A stretch of 64,000 bases of DNA, from contig NZ_PSNW01000006.1 of assembly GCF_002930645.1 (NCBI RefSeq), positions 248,001 to 312,000 on the forward strand, in the 5' to 3' direction. Positions within the stretch are counted from its first letter, which is position 1. Every line of letters starts with the position of its first letter. This stretch comes from Solimonas fluminis (GTDB taxonomy: Bacteria; Pseudomonadota; Gammaproteobacteria; Nevskiales; Nevskiaceae). The notes below the pieces were generated by a model. It worked only from the letters and a program-made list of their open reading frames with translations, was not told where the DNA came from and did not search any database. Of this stretch, positions 17,282 through 24,678 are shown piece after piece. The translations under genes were made by a program, and so were the position numbers.

Positions 17282-17457
17282 CGCGGACACACTCCTATGG
17301 TGCCGCAAAGCCTAGTCCGGGTGACGTGCCCGGACCAGAGGTCCTTGTCGGCCCGCGCCTGCCGTGTATCCGCTGCGCCGCAACAGGCCGGCCGGCCCGG
17401 CCCAGAATGCCTCCGCCGCCAGGGATGGCCCTTGCGTGGATGCGAACCGGGGAATCC

Positions 17458-17637
17458 ATGCGTTACGCCAAGCAGAAGCTGATCGAGATGCAGCGGTGGC
17501 ACCGCTTCCGCCTGGCGGCCATTGCCGTGCTGAGCCTCGCCGCGGCCGGCTTCTTCCTGTACTGCCTGTACAGCATCGCGGACCAGTCCCTGGATCGTCT
17601 GGAGCAGACGCTCGTGCCGCCGGGCAATGCGTCCTAG
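17458..17637 (+). CDS. Small single-pass membrane protein
   Basis: 59 residues from the ATG at 17458 with GGGGA five bases upstream. A basic N-terminus (RYAKQKLIEMQRWHRFR) is followed by one hydrophobic helix (LAAIAVLSLAAAGFFLYCLYSIA) and a short acidic tail. The layout is that of a real small membrane protein, but with no family recognised it could be a chance frame. Divergent from the Tim44-like gene. Confidence 0.45.
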   Translation: MRYAKQKLIEMQRWHRFRLAAIAVLSLAAAGFFLYCLYSIADQSLDRLEQTLVPPGNAS

Positions 17638-17786
17638 GGAAACTCTGAAGAAGTTGCCGTTCGCCCTGAGCCCGTCGGAGGGTGGACGGTAAACCGGTGA
17701 GCAACGGTGGGAAAAGTCCGCCCGTGCTTCGATCCTTCGACAGGCTCAGGACTTCAGCACGAACGGACTTTTTCAGAGCTTCCCTA
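17638..17786. repeat. Large inverted REP element
   Basis: Outer arms GGAAACTCTGAAGAAGT (from 17638) and ACTTTTTCAGAGCTTCC (to about 17784) enclose two CCTGAGC/GCTCAGG units (17662-17680 and 17735-17752) of the family also seen at 10250 and 48325. The element ends at the dnaE2 stop and may serve as its transcription end. Confidence 0.75.
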
Positions 17787-20700
17787 ACGGAAGTCGCGCG
17801 ACTCCAGCGTCATGCCGCCCAGCCAGCGGCTGTAGTCCCGCGCCTTTTCCATCACCACGTTGATGACGCCGTCGGCGGCCTGCAGCTTGCCGCTGACCAC
17901 GACCAGCGTGGAGCCGATGATCTCGTGGCGCAGTTCCTCCTGCGTCCGCGGCCAGACGATCAGGTTGGCCACGCCCGTTTCGTCCTCGATCGACATGAAG
18001 ATCACGCCCGAGGCCGTGCCGGGGCGCTGGCGGTGGGTGACGATGCCGGCGACGCGCACGGTCTGGCCGCTGCGCAGGCCCGGCAGCTCGGCGGCTCGGC
18101 GCACGCGCAGGCGGTCGAGTTTCGGGCGCAGCACCGCCAGCGGGTGGCGCCGCAGCGTCAGGCCGGTGCTGCGGTAGTCGGCGACGATGTCCTGTCCTTC
18201 CGTGGGGGTGCGCAATTCCACGGGAGCCTCCACGGCGGCATGGCCGGCGAGCATGCCCGGCAGGCGTTCGCTGCCCAGCGTGGCCCAGCGTGCGCGGTGG
18301 CGATGCCCGCCAAGCGCGGCCAGCGCGTCGGCGCGTGCCAGGGCATCCAGCGACTTGCGCGAGAGCTTCAGGCGGTGCGCCAGGTCGTCCACGCTGGAGA
18401 AGGGGCGCCCGCGGCGTGCCTGCATCAGCGCCAGGCCGTCTTCCTCGGAGAAGCCAGAAACCATGCGCAGGCCCAGGCGTACGGCCGGGTGCCTTGCAGC
18501 GGGCGGTTCCAGCGTGCAATCCCAGTCGCTGTGCAGGACGTCCACCGGCCGGAATTCCACGCCGTGGCGGCGGGCATCGGCCATCAGCTGCGCCGGCGCG
18601 TAGAAGCCCATCGGCCAGCTGTTGATCAGCGCGGCGCAGAAGGCGGCGGGGTGGTGGCACTTGAGCCATGCCGAGACGTAGGCCAGCTTGGCGAAGCCGG
18701 CCGCATGGGATTCGGGGAAGCCGTAATCGCCGAAGCCGAGGATCTGCTGGTAGATGCGCTCGGCGAACTCCTGCGTGTAGCCGTTCTTCAGCATGCCGCC
18801 GATCAACTTCCCCTGCAGGTGTTCCAGGCCACCACGGCGCTTCCAGGCCGCCATGGAGCGGCGCAGGTTGTCGGCCTCGCCCGGCGTGAAGCTGGCGGCA
18901 ACCATGGCGATCTCCATGACCTGCTCCTGGAACAGGGGGACGCCCAGGGTTCGTTTGAGAACCTTTTCCAGGGCTTCACTGGGATAGTCGACCTTCTCCT
19001 TGCCGGAGCGGCGCCGAAGGTAGGGATGCACCATGTCGCCCTGGATCGGGCCCGGACGCACGATGGCCACCTGGATCGTCAGGTCGTAATGCGACGCAGG
19101 CTTCAATCGCGGCAGCATCGACATCTGCGCGCGAGACTCCACCTGGAACACGCCGACAGAATCGGCCTTGCCGAGCATGTCGTAGGTGGCGTGGTCGCCG
19201 TCGGCGATGTCCTGCATGCGCCGGGGCGCGCCGGGAAGGGGCGCGAGCAGGTCGAAGCAGCGCCGCAGCGCGCTGAGCATGCCCAGGGCCAGGCAATCCA
19301 CCTTCAGCAGCTTGAGCGATTCCAGGTCGTCCTTGTCCCACTGGATGATCGTGCGGTCCTCCATCGCCGCGTTCTCCACTGGCACCAGCGTATGCAGCGG
19401 CGCCTCGGAGATGACGAAGCCGCCGACGTGCTGCGACAGGTGGCGCGGGAACTCCAGCAGTTCCTGCACGAAGGCCAGGAGGTTCCTCGACATCGGCGCT
19501 TCCGGGTCGATGCCCAGTTGCCCGAAGCGCTCCACCATCTTCGCGGCGTCGTCGAACCAGTACATCGACTTGGCCAGCGCGTCGATGTGGTCGGGACTGA
19601 AGCCCAGGGCGCGCCCCACGTCCCGCAACGCGCTGCGCGGTTGGTAGCGGATCACGGTGGCCGCCAGCGCGGCGCGCTCGCGTCCATAGCGCCGGTAGAC
19701 GTACTGCATCACCTCCTCGCGCCGCTGGTGCTCGAAGTCCACGTCGATGTCCGGCGGCTCGCCGCGCTCGCGCGACAGGAACCGGCCGAACAGCAGGTTG
19801 CTGATGGCGGGGTCCATCTCGGTGACGTGCAGGGCATAGCAGACGGCCGAGTTGGCGGCGGAGCCGCGGCCCTGGCACAGAATCCCCATTTCGCGCGCCT
19901 CGCGCACGATGTCGGCTACCGTCAGGAAATAATGCTCGTATCCCAACTCCTCGATCAGCTGCAGTTCCTGATCCAACTGTTTTCCGACCTTGGGAAGGGT
20001 GCCTCCTGGCCAGCGCCTGATGCTGCCTTCCTGCACCAGGTGGCGAAGGTATCCGATGGGGGTATATCCAGGCGGAACCACCTCACGGGGATAGCGGTAG
20101 CGCAACTCGGTGAGCTTGAACGTGCATCGCTCTGCGATCCGCAAGGTCTCCGCCAGCAGCTCCCGCGGATACAACTTTCTTAGCGTCTCCAGTGGCCGCA
20201 GATGGCGCTCGCCATTGGGAAACAGCTCGTGCCCGGCCTCCGCGACGCTGCAGCGCAGGCGGATCGCCGTCATCACGTCGTGCAGCCGCCGCCGCTCGCG
20301 CACGTGATAGTGCACGCCACCCGTGGCCGCGCAGGGAAGGCCGGCTTCGCGTCCCAGGACGAGCAGGGTATCCATCCGCTCCGCGTCATCGGCCTGCAGC
20401 AGCTGCGTGATGCCGATCCAGCCACGCGATGGGAAATGCTCACGCAGCCAATGGGCGTCGCTCCCGCGGATCACGCTACCTGGAATCCAGATGGCGAGGC
20501 AACGGTCCAGTCCCTGCTGCAGGTCGGCGCGCTCCAGGCGGTAGCTGCCCTTGTCCGCCTGGCGGCGTGCCAGGGTGATCAGGCGGCAGAGCTGCGAATA
20601 GGCATCATGGTCCGGTGCCAGCAAGACCAGCTGCAGGCCATCGGGCAGGCGGAACTCCGAGCCCACCAACAGCTTGAGCCCGGCCTCCTGCGCGGCATCG

Positions 20701-20852
20701 TGCGCGCGCACGATGCCGGCCAGGGAGCATTCATCGGTGATCGCCAGGGCTGCATAGCCCAGCGCCTGCGCGCGGTCCACCAGTTCCTTCGCATGCGAGG
20801 CGCCGCGCTGGAAGGAGAAGTTGCTGAGGCAGTGCAGCTCGGCGTAGCTCAT
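17784..20852 (-). CDS. dnaE2: Error-prone DNA polymerase DnaE2 (ImuC)
   Basis: 1022 residues, the usual length for the alternative C-family polymerase that performs SOS-induced translesion synthesis. The N-terminal PHP domain opens with YAELHCLSNFSFQRGASH. The catalytic palm carries PPDIDVDFEH near residue 370 with its Asp pair. The C-terminus holds an OB-fold with QTVRVAGIVTHRQRPGTASGVIFMSIEDETG. It ends the lexA-imuA-imuB-VOC-dnaE2 cassette; a 79-base gap containing a palindromic repeat separates it from the VOC gene, whereas the upstream genes are tightly packed. Confidence 0.95.
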   Translation of the reverse strand: MSYAELHCLSNFSFQRGASHAKELVDRAQALGYAALAITDECSLAGIVRAHDAAQEAGLKLLVGSEFRLPDGLQLVLLAPDHDAYSQLCRLITLARRQADKGSYRLERADLQQGLDRCLAIWIPGSVIRGSDAHWLREHFPSRGWIGITQLLQADDAERMDTLLVLGREAGLPCAATGGVHYHVRERRRLHDVMTAIRLRCSVAEAGHELFPNGERHLRPLETLRKLYPRELLAETLRIAERCTFKLTELRYRYPREVVPPGYTPIGYLRHLVQEGSIRRWPGGTLPKVGKQLDQELQLIEELGYEHYFLTVADIVREAREMGILCQGRGSAANSAVCYALHVTEMDPAISNLLFGRFLSRERGEPPDIDVDFEHQRREEVMQYVYRRYGRERAALAATVIRYQPRSALRDVGRALGFSPDHIDALAKSMYWFDDAAKMVERFGQLGIDPEAPMSRNLLAFVQELLEFPRHLSQHVGGFVISEAPLHTLVPVENAAMEDRTIIQWDKDDLESLKLLKVDCLALGMLSALRRCFDLLAPLPGAPRRMQDIADGDHATYDMLGKADSVGVFQVESRAQMSMLPRLKPASHYDLTIQVAIVRPGPIQGDMVHPYLRRRSGKEKVDYPSEALEKVLKRTLGVPLFQEQVMEIAMVAASFTPGEADNLRRSMAAWKRRGGLEHLQGKLIGGMLKNGYTQEFAERIYQQILGFGDYGFPESHAAGFAKLAYVSAWLKCHHPAAFCAALINSWPMGFYAPAQLMADARRHGVEFRPVDVLHSDWDCTLEPPAARHPAVRLGLRMVSGFSEEDGLALMQARRGRPFSSVDDLAHRLKLSRKSLDALARADALAALGGHRHRARWATLGSERLPGMLAGHAAVEAPVELRTPTEGQDIVADYRSTGLTLRRHPLAVLRPKLDRLRVRRAAELPGLRSGQTVRVAGIVTHRQRPGTASGVIFMSIEDETGVANLIVWPRTQEELRHEIIGSTLVVVSGKLQAADGVINVVMEKARDYSRWLGGMTLESRDFR

Positions 20853-20890
20853 GGCGAGATCGGCGCGAGGTGGGTTCAGGCGGCAGGAAA

Positions 20891-20918
20891 CGTCATGCCG
20901 GCTTTCGCCGGCATGACG
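20891..20918. repeat. Palindromic repeat, CCGGCTTTCGCCGG family
   Basis: CGTCATGCCGGCTTTCGCCGGCATGACG is a 12-bp stem with a four-base loop, inserted between the VOC gene and dnaE2. A relative lies at 34653-34672. Confidence 0.85.
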
Positions 20919-20931
20919 CGAGGTCCATGGC

Positions 20932-21342
20932 TCACCCGTCGCGCGGGCCGATCCAGAAATGCGGATTGTGGGCCACCTCCCAGAGATGGCCGTCGGGGTC
21001 GCTGAAGTAGCCGGAGTAGCCGCCCCAGAACACCTTCTGCGCCGGCTTCACCAGGCGGGCGCCCGCCTCCAGGGCCTGCGCCATCATGGCATCGACCTCA
21101 TCCTCGGACTCCAGGTTGTGCGCCAGCGTGAAGCCGGAGAAACCGTTGCCTGCAGCGGGGATGCCGACGTCTTCCGCCAGCGCCTCGCGGCCGTACAGGC
21201 CCAGCCAGCTGCCGTTGAGGCGAAAGAAGGCGACGTTCGGGTCCGAGTTCATGCGCGGCAGGCCCAGGCCCTGCTCGTAGAAGCGCACCGACTCCGCCAT
21301 GTCGCGCACGGCCAGGGTGATCATGCTGATGCGGGGTTTCAT
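20932..21342 (-). CDS. VOC family protein inside the imu mutagenesis cassette
   Basis: 136 residues from the ATG at 21342, which has GGAG eight bases upstream. Glyoxalase-fold signatures are present: SMITLAVRDMAESVRFYEQGLGL at the start and SDPDGHLWEVAHNP at the end. Candidate metal ligands are reduced (Glu122 is present, an N-terminal His is absent). The reading frame is open upstream to an ATG at 21537, two bases after the imuB stop, so a 201-residue form with a 65-residue charged extension is possible. Function in DNA damage response is not established. Confidence 0.75.
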   Translation of the reverse strand: MKPRISMITLAVRDMAESVRFYEQGLGLPRMNSDPNVAFFRLNGSWLGLYGREALAEDVGIPAAGNGFSGFTLAHNLESEDEVDAMMAQALEAGARLVKPAQKVFWGGYSGYFSDPDGHLWEVAHNPHFWIGPRDG

Positions 21343-21539
21343 GGGCAGGGCTCCGGAGATGTCGGGGCGAGGCTGGAACAGTTTCGCCAGCACCTGCTCC
21401 AGGGCCTCGGAGAGCTTCACCGGCTCTTCGGGCGGGCGCAGTACCCGCGTGTTCCAGAGCAGTTGCTGCAGTGCCTGGTCGTCCCAGGACTGGAAGCGGG
21501 GAGCGGGATATCCGGAAGTGCCGGGAAGATCGTTCATCG

Positions 21540-22934
21540 TCAGGCCCAGAGTCCGTGCATGAACCAGTTGCCGTTCAGCGCGTCGCGGTACACCCAGAGC
21601 TGCGAGCCGCTGTCGGATTCGGCGAGGAAGTAATCGCGCTGCGCATCGGCGCCGTCCCACCAGCCGCCCTCGATGCGCTCGGGGCGGCCGCGCAGGCGCG
21701 GCGGCTGCTGCAGGGGCTGCGGACGTGCCAGCAGCCAGAAGGGACGGGGCGGGAAGGCCGCCTGGCCGGGCTGCGGCTGGCGCGCGGCATGCCAGCTGCG
21801 CTCGGGCAGGTGCTCGGCGCGCAGCCCAAGGAAGCGGATCGCGTCGGCGCCCAGACGCGCCTGCAGCTTTTCCAGCAGGCCCAGCCACTCGCCGTCCTGC
21901 TGCAGGCGCTGGTCGAACAGGTCGCCCTGGTGCAGGTCGGGCACCAGGAAGCGCTCGGCGCGCAGGGTCAGCGCCAGCGAGGGGGCGGGCAGCGCCAGGC
22001 GCTCCAGCCGCTCGCGCACGACCACCAGGAAATGCGCGGCGTCGCGCGCGGGCGCGGTCAGGCGCAACTCCATGCGCGTGCGCGGATGGCCCTCGTGCTC
22101 GAACTCGAAGGTGAAGTGCTGCACGGCGCTGTCGCGGGCGCGCAGGTAGCCCTGGAATTCGGTCAGCGCTCGGCGGATCGGGAACAGCAGGCCCTCGGTG
22201 CTTTCGATGGCGCCGAGGAATTCCATGCGGCGGCGGTAGACCTTGGGCGGCTGGTAGCGCTCGCGCGCGTCGGGCCGCTGGCCCAGCAGGCGCTGCAGGT
22301 AATCCGGCAACGCGGGGCCGAAGCGCCGCGCCAGGCCGTCGGCCGGCAGGCGCAGCAGTTCCGCCAGCGTCTTCACGCCGCTGCTGGCCAGGCCCTCCAC
22401 CGCCTCGGGAAAGGGCAGCCAGCCCAGCGGGTAGTAGCCCAGGCGCTCCTGCAGGTCGCGCGCCTTCAGGATGGGCCCGTCCTCGGCCTGCGCGTTCCAG
22501 GCCGCGGCCTCCGGCGTGGGCGCCACGCCGAGGCCGGCGCTGTAGCCCAGCCCCTGCAGCGAGGTCTGCAGGCGCGGCAGCAGCGACTCCAGGCCGCCGA
22601 AGTATTTCAGGCTGGAGCCGATCTCCAGCCACAGCAGCCGGCGGGGCGCATCGAAGAACAGCTCGCTGCCGAACTGGCAGGCCCAGTCGGCCAGGTGCTG
22701 CAGCGCCTGCTTCTCGGCGCGCGGCTGGCGCTCCACCACGCGCAGGCCGGGCAGCAGGCCCTGCGCGGCGGCGACGGTCATGCCGGGCCCGATGCGCTGG
22801 CGCACCGCCGCCTCGTTGACGGCCAGCAGGATGCGCTTGCCGCCACGCCGCTCATGGACGGCGAGCGGCGTCTCGGGGGGCGGGCCCAGCGCTTCCAGCG
22901 GCAGGGCGGGCAGGTGCAGGCAGAGCCATAGCAT
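21540..22934 (-). CDS. imuB: Y-family polymerase-like protein ImuB
   Basis: 464 residues. Y-family fold, but the first catalytic acidic motif (DxDxFFxxVE in active enzymes) is replaced by CLHLPALPLEA, as in other ImuB proteins, which are catalytically inactive adaptors. A beta-clamp binding motif, QGDLF, is visible near residue 320, consistent with ImuB's role in bridging DnaE2, ImuA and the sliding clamp during SOS mutagenesis. Starts 18 bases after the imuA stop. Confidence 0.92.
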   Translation of the reverse strand: MLWLCLHLPALPLEALGPPPETPLAVHERRGGKRILLAVNEAAVRQRIGPGMTVAAAQGLLPGLRVVERQPRAEKQALQHLADWACQFGSELFFDAPRRLLWLEIGSSLKYFGGLESLLPRLQTSLQGLGYSAGLGVAPTPEAAAWNAQAEDGPILKARDLQERLGYYPLGWLPFPEAVEGLASSGVKTLAELLRLPADGLARRFGPALPDYLQRLLGQRPDARERYQPPKVYRRRMEFLGAIESTEGLLFPIRRALTEFQGYLRARDSAVQHFTFEFEHEGHPRTRMELRLTAPARDAAHFLVVVRERLERLALPAPSLALTLRAERFLVPDLHQGDLFDQRLQQDGEWLGLLEKLQARLGADAIRFLGLRAEHLPERSWHAARQPQPGQAAFPPRPFWLLARPQPLQQPPRLRGRPERIEGGWWDGADAQRDYFLAESDSGSQLWVYRDALNGNWFMHGLWA

Positions 22935-22952
22935 GGCGGATGGCCCTGGGGT

Positions 22953-23630
22953 CTATGTGAGGGCTGCACGACGGACGGGGGAGGTTGCAGGTGCCAGGAA
23001 GTCCGACGCCCGTGGAGGAGCCGTTCGCCGGAATGGGTCCACCTGCAACACGCCCGGCCGTCCGCCGCGCGCCTTCAGCAAATCGATCCGCAGTTTTCCG
23101 TTCTGCGGGTTGAGCGCCATGCGCACCGCCGCCGTGCTGGGCGCGGCGAGGGCGGACATGGGGCGGAACAGGAACAGCAGCGCCTGGCTGGCCTCGGCCG
23201 CGAGCTGCAGGCGGCGCAGATCCAGCGGATCCACGCTGGCGCCCCAGTACAGCACCGCGCTGACCGCGCCGCTGCGCAGGCTCTGCTCGGCGGCCCACTG
23301 CGCTTCGTCCCCGGCGGCGTCGATCCAGGCGACGCGCTCCAGCGGCAGGCCGCTCTGCGCCAGCGAGGGCGCATAGGGCACGAAGGGCGGCTGTACGAAG
23401 GCCACGCGCTTCTCCTGGGCCAGGCGGCGCAGTGCCGGCAGCAGCAGCGAGACCTCGCCGATGCCCGGTGCGGCGGTGAGAATCTCCACCAGGCTGCCGC
23501 GCGGCCAGCCATGGCCGGGCAGCTGGCGGTCCAGCGCCAGGTGGCCGCTGGCCACGGCGGGCACGGGGGCGTTTTCGACGCCGACCCAGACGCCGCGGAC
23601 CTGCCGCAGGGGATCCAGGCGCGGGTTCAT
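22953..23630 (-). CDS. imuA: ImuA, RecA/SulA-like translesion synthesis protein
   Basis: 225 residues from the ATG at 23630, which overlaps the lexA stop by one base (TGATG). A RecA-like core is visible (HLALDRQLPGHGWPRGSLVEILTAAPGIGEVSLLLPALRRL) in which the P-loop is degenerate (TAAPGIGEVS, lacking the GKT lysine), as is usual for ImuA. The C-terminal FRRTAPPRASDFL tail resembles other family members. Works with ImuB and DnaE2. Confidence 0.9.
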   Translation of the reverse strand: MNPRLDPLRQVRGVWVGVENAPVPAVASGHLALDRQLPGHGWPRGSLVEILTAAPGIGEVSLLLPALRRLAQEKRVAFVQPPFVPYAPSLAQSGLPLERVAWIDAAGDEAQWAAEQSLRSGAVSAVLYWGASVDPLDLRRLQLAAEASQALLFLFRPMSALAAPSTAAVRMALNPQNGKLRIDLLKARGGRPGVLQVDPFRRTAPPRASDFLAPATSPVRRAALT

Positions 23631-24289
23631 CAGGACTCCGGCGTGTCGCGGTTGAGGCGGATCAGCCCGGCGAACAGGCCGACGATCTCGCAGCGCTGGC
23701 GGCCTAGGTCGATCACGATCGGCGCGTAGGTCTGCTGGTCGTCGTTCTCGGACAGCAGGGTGATCATCTGGCCCTGCTGGCGGTAGCGCTTGAGCGTCAG
23801 CGTGGGTTCGCCGGTGAGGCGGTCCTCGATGGCGACGGCAACGATCTGGTTGCTGCGCGCAGTGGCCTGCTGGTGGATGCCCACCAGGTCTCCCGGCAGG
23901 ATGTGGGCGCGCTCCATCGAGCGGCCCTGCACGCGGTAGAGGAAGTCGGCGCGGGGCTGGAACAAGGCAGGGTCCACCCGCAGCTGTTCCTCGATGTGAT
24001 CCGGCGCCAGCACCGGCGAGCCGGCAGCGATGCGGCCTACCAGGGGCAGGCGCCAGGGATCGTTGGCGGCCAGCGCGTCGGCGTCCAGGATGCGGATGCC
24101 GCGCGAGGTGTCGGGCAGCAGCTCGATCAAGCCCTTGGCGGCGAGGGCACGCAGGTGCTGGTCCGCGGTCTGGCGCGTGATGCCCAGCGCTGCGGCGATG
24201 TCGCCGCGCGTCGGCGGCAGGCCGGATTCCCGCGCGCGGCGCAGGATGAAGTCCATCAGGTCCTGCTGTCTGGCGGGGAGCTTGTGCAT
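23630..24289 (-). CDS. lexA: LexA repressor of the imu cassette
   Basis: 219 residues from the ATG at 24289; a GTG nine bases further upstream is an alternative. The N-terminal winged helix-turn-helix is QQDLMDFILRRARESGLPPTRGDIAAALG. The S24 protease domain has the Ala-Gly cleavage site in GRIAAGSP, the catalytic Ser in GRSMERAHILPGD and the catalytic Lys in LTLKRY. As first gene of the cassette it most likely represses its own operon through the palindrome at 24305-24320. It may be a second, cassette-specific LexA; a housekeeping lexA could exist elsewhere. Confidence 0.92.
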   Translation of the reverse strand: MHKLPARQQDLMDFILRRARESGLPPTRGDIAAALGITRQTADQHLRALAAKGLIELLPDTSRGIRILDADALAANDPWRLPLVGRIAAGSPVLAPDHIEEQLRVDPALFQPRADFLYRVQGRSMERAHILPGDLVGIHQQATARSNQIVAVAIEDRLTGEPTLTLKRYRQQGQMITLLSENDDQQTYAPIVIDLGRQRCEIVGLFAGLIRLNRDTPES

Positions 24290-24304
24290 GGCAGGCACGA
24301 TATA

Positions 24305-24320
24305 CCTGACAGGCGTCAGG
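24305..24320 (-). promoter_or_regulatory. Candidate LexA operator
   Basis: CCTGACAGGCGTCAGG, an inverted repeat CCTGAC-N4-GTCAGG, lies 16 bases upstream of the lexA ATG. It does not match the E. coli CTG-N10-CAG box, which suggests a lineage-specific LexA motif. Inferred from position and symmetry. Confidence 0.6.
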
Positions 24321-24471
24321 CATCAAGGCAGGTGCCGGAAAAACCCTTGCGGAGCACGCCGAGCCTTTGATTCCGGTATGGATTTACCTGCGGCAAGGGC
24401 TGGCCTTTCATCGTCCTGACCACATCGCTGCCTAGGCTGATCGTTTTACCGACTGACCCGGAAAGACGCCC

Positions 24472-24678
24472 ATGCCCCGTTCACCCCTGCTGGCCGGCCT
24501 GCTGCTGGCCGCCGTCCTGAGTGCTTGCAGCCGCTCGGAAGCTCCTGCCGCCGCCACGCCGGGCCCCGGCCCGGAGGAGCCGGCCCCGCGCGTGATGCGC
24601 TGCCCGCCGGCGCCCGGCGCGCAGGACGTGGCGGTGCAGCAGGATGGCCGCTGCGCCGGCGCCGGGGCGCGTTCATGA
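24472..24678 (+). CDS. Small lipoprotein preceding phospholipase C
   Basis: 68 residues. Signal peptide II with lipobox LSAC (Cys19), then a Pro/Ala-rich linker (AAATPGPGPEEPAP) and a short tail containing two cysteines (RCPPAP...GRCAG). Its stop overlaps the phospholipase start as ATGA, so the two are translated together. Possibly an accessory or chaperone-like partner of the exported enzyme; no family recognised. Confidence 0.6.
   Translation: MPRSPLLAGLLLAAVLSACSRSEAPAAATPGPGPEEPAPRVMRCPPAPGAQDVAVQQDGRCAGAGARS

Noticed and set aside
24405..24422. Possible Pho box before the phospholipase operon (CTTTCATCGTCCTGACCA).
   Set aside because: The first half is close to CTGTCAT, but the second half matches poorly; too weak to annotate.
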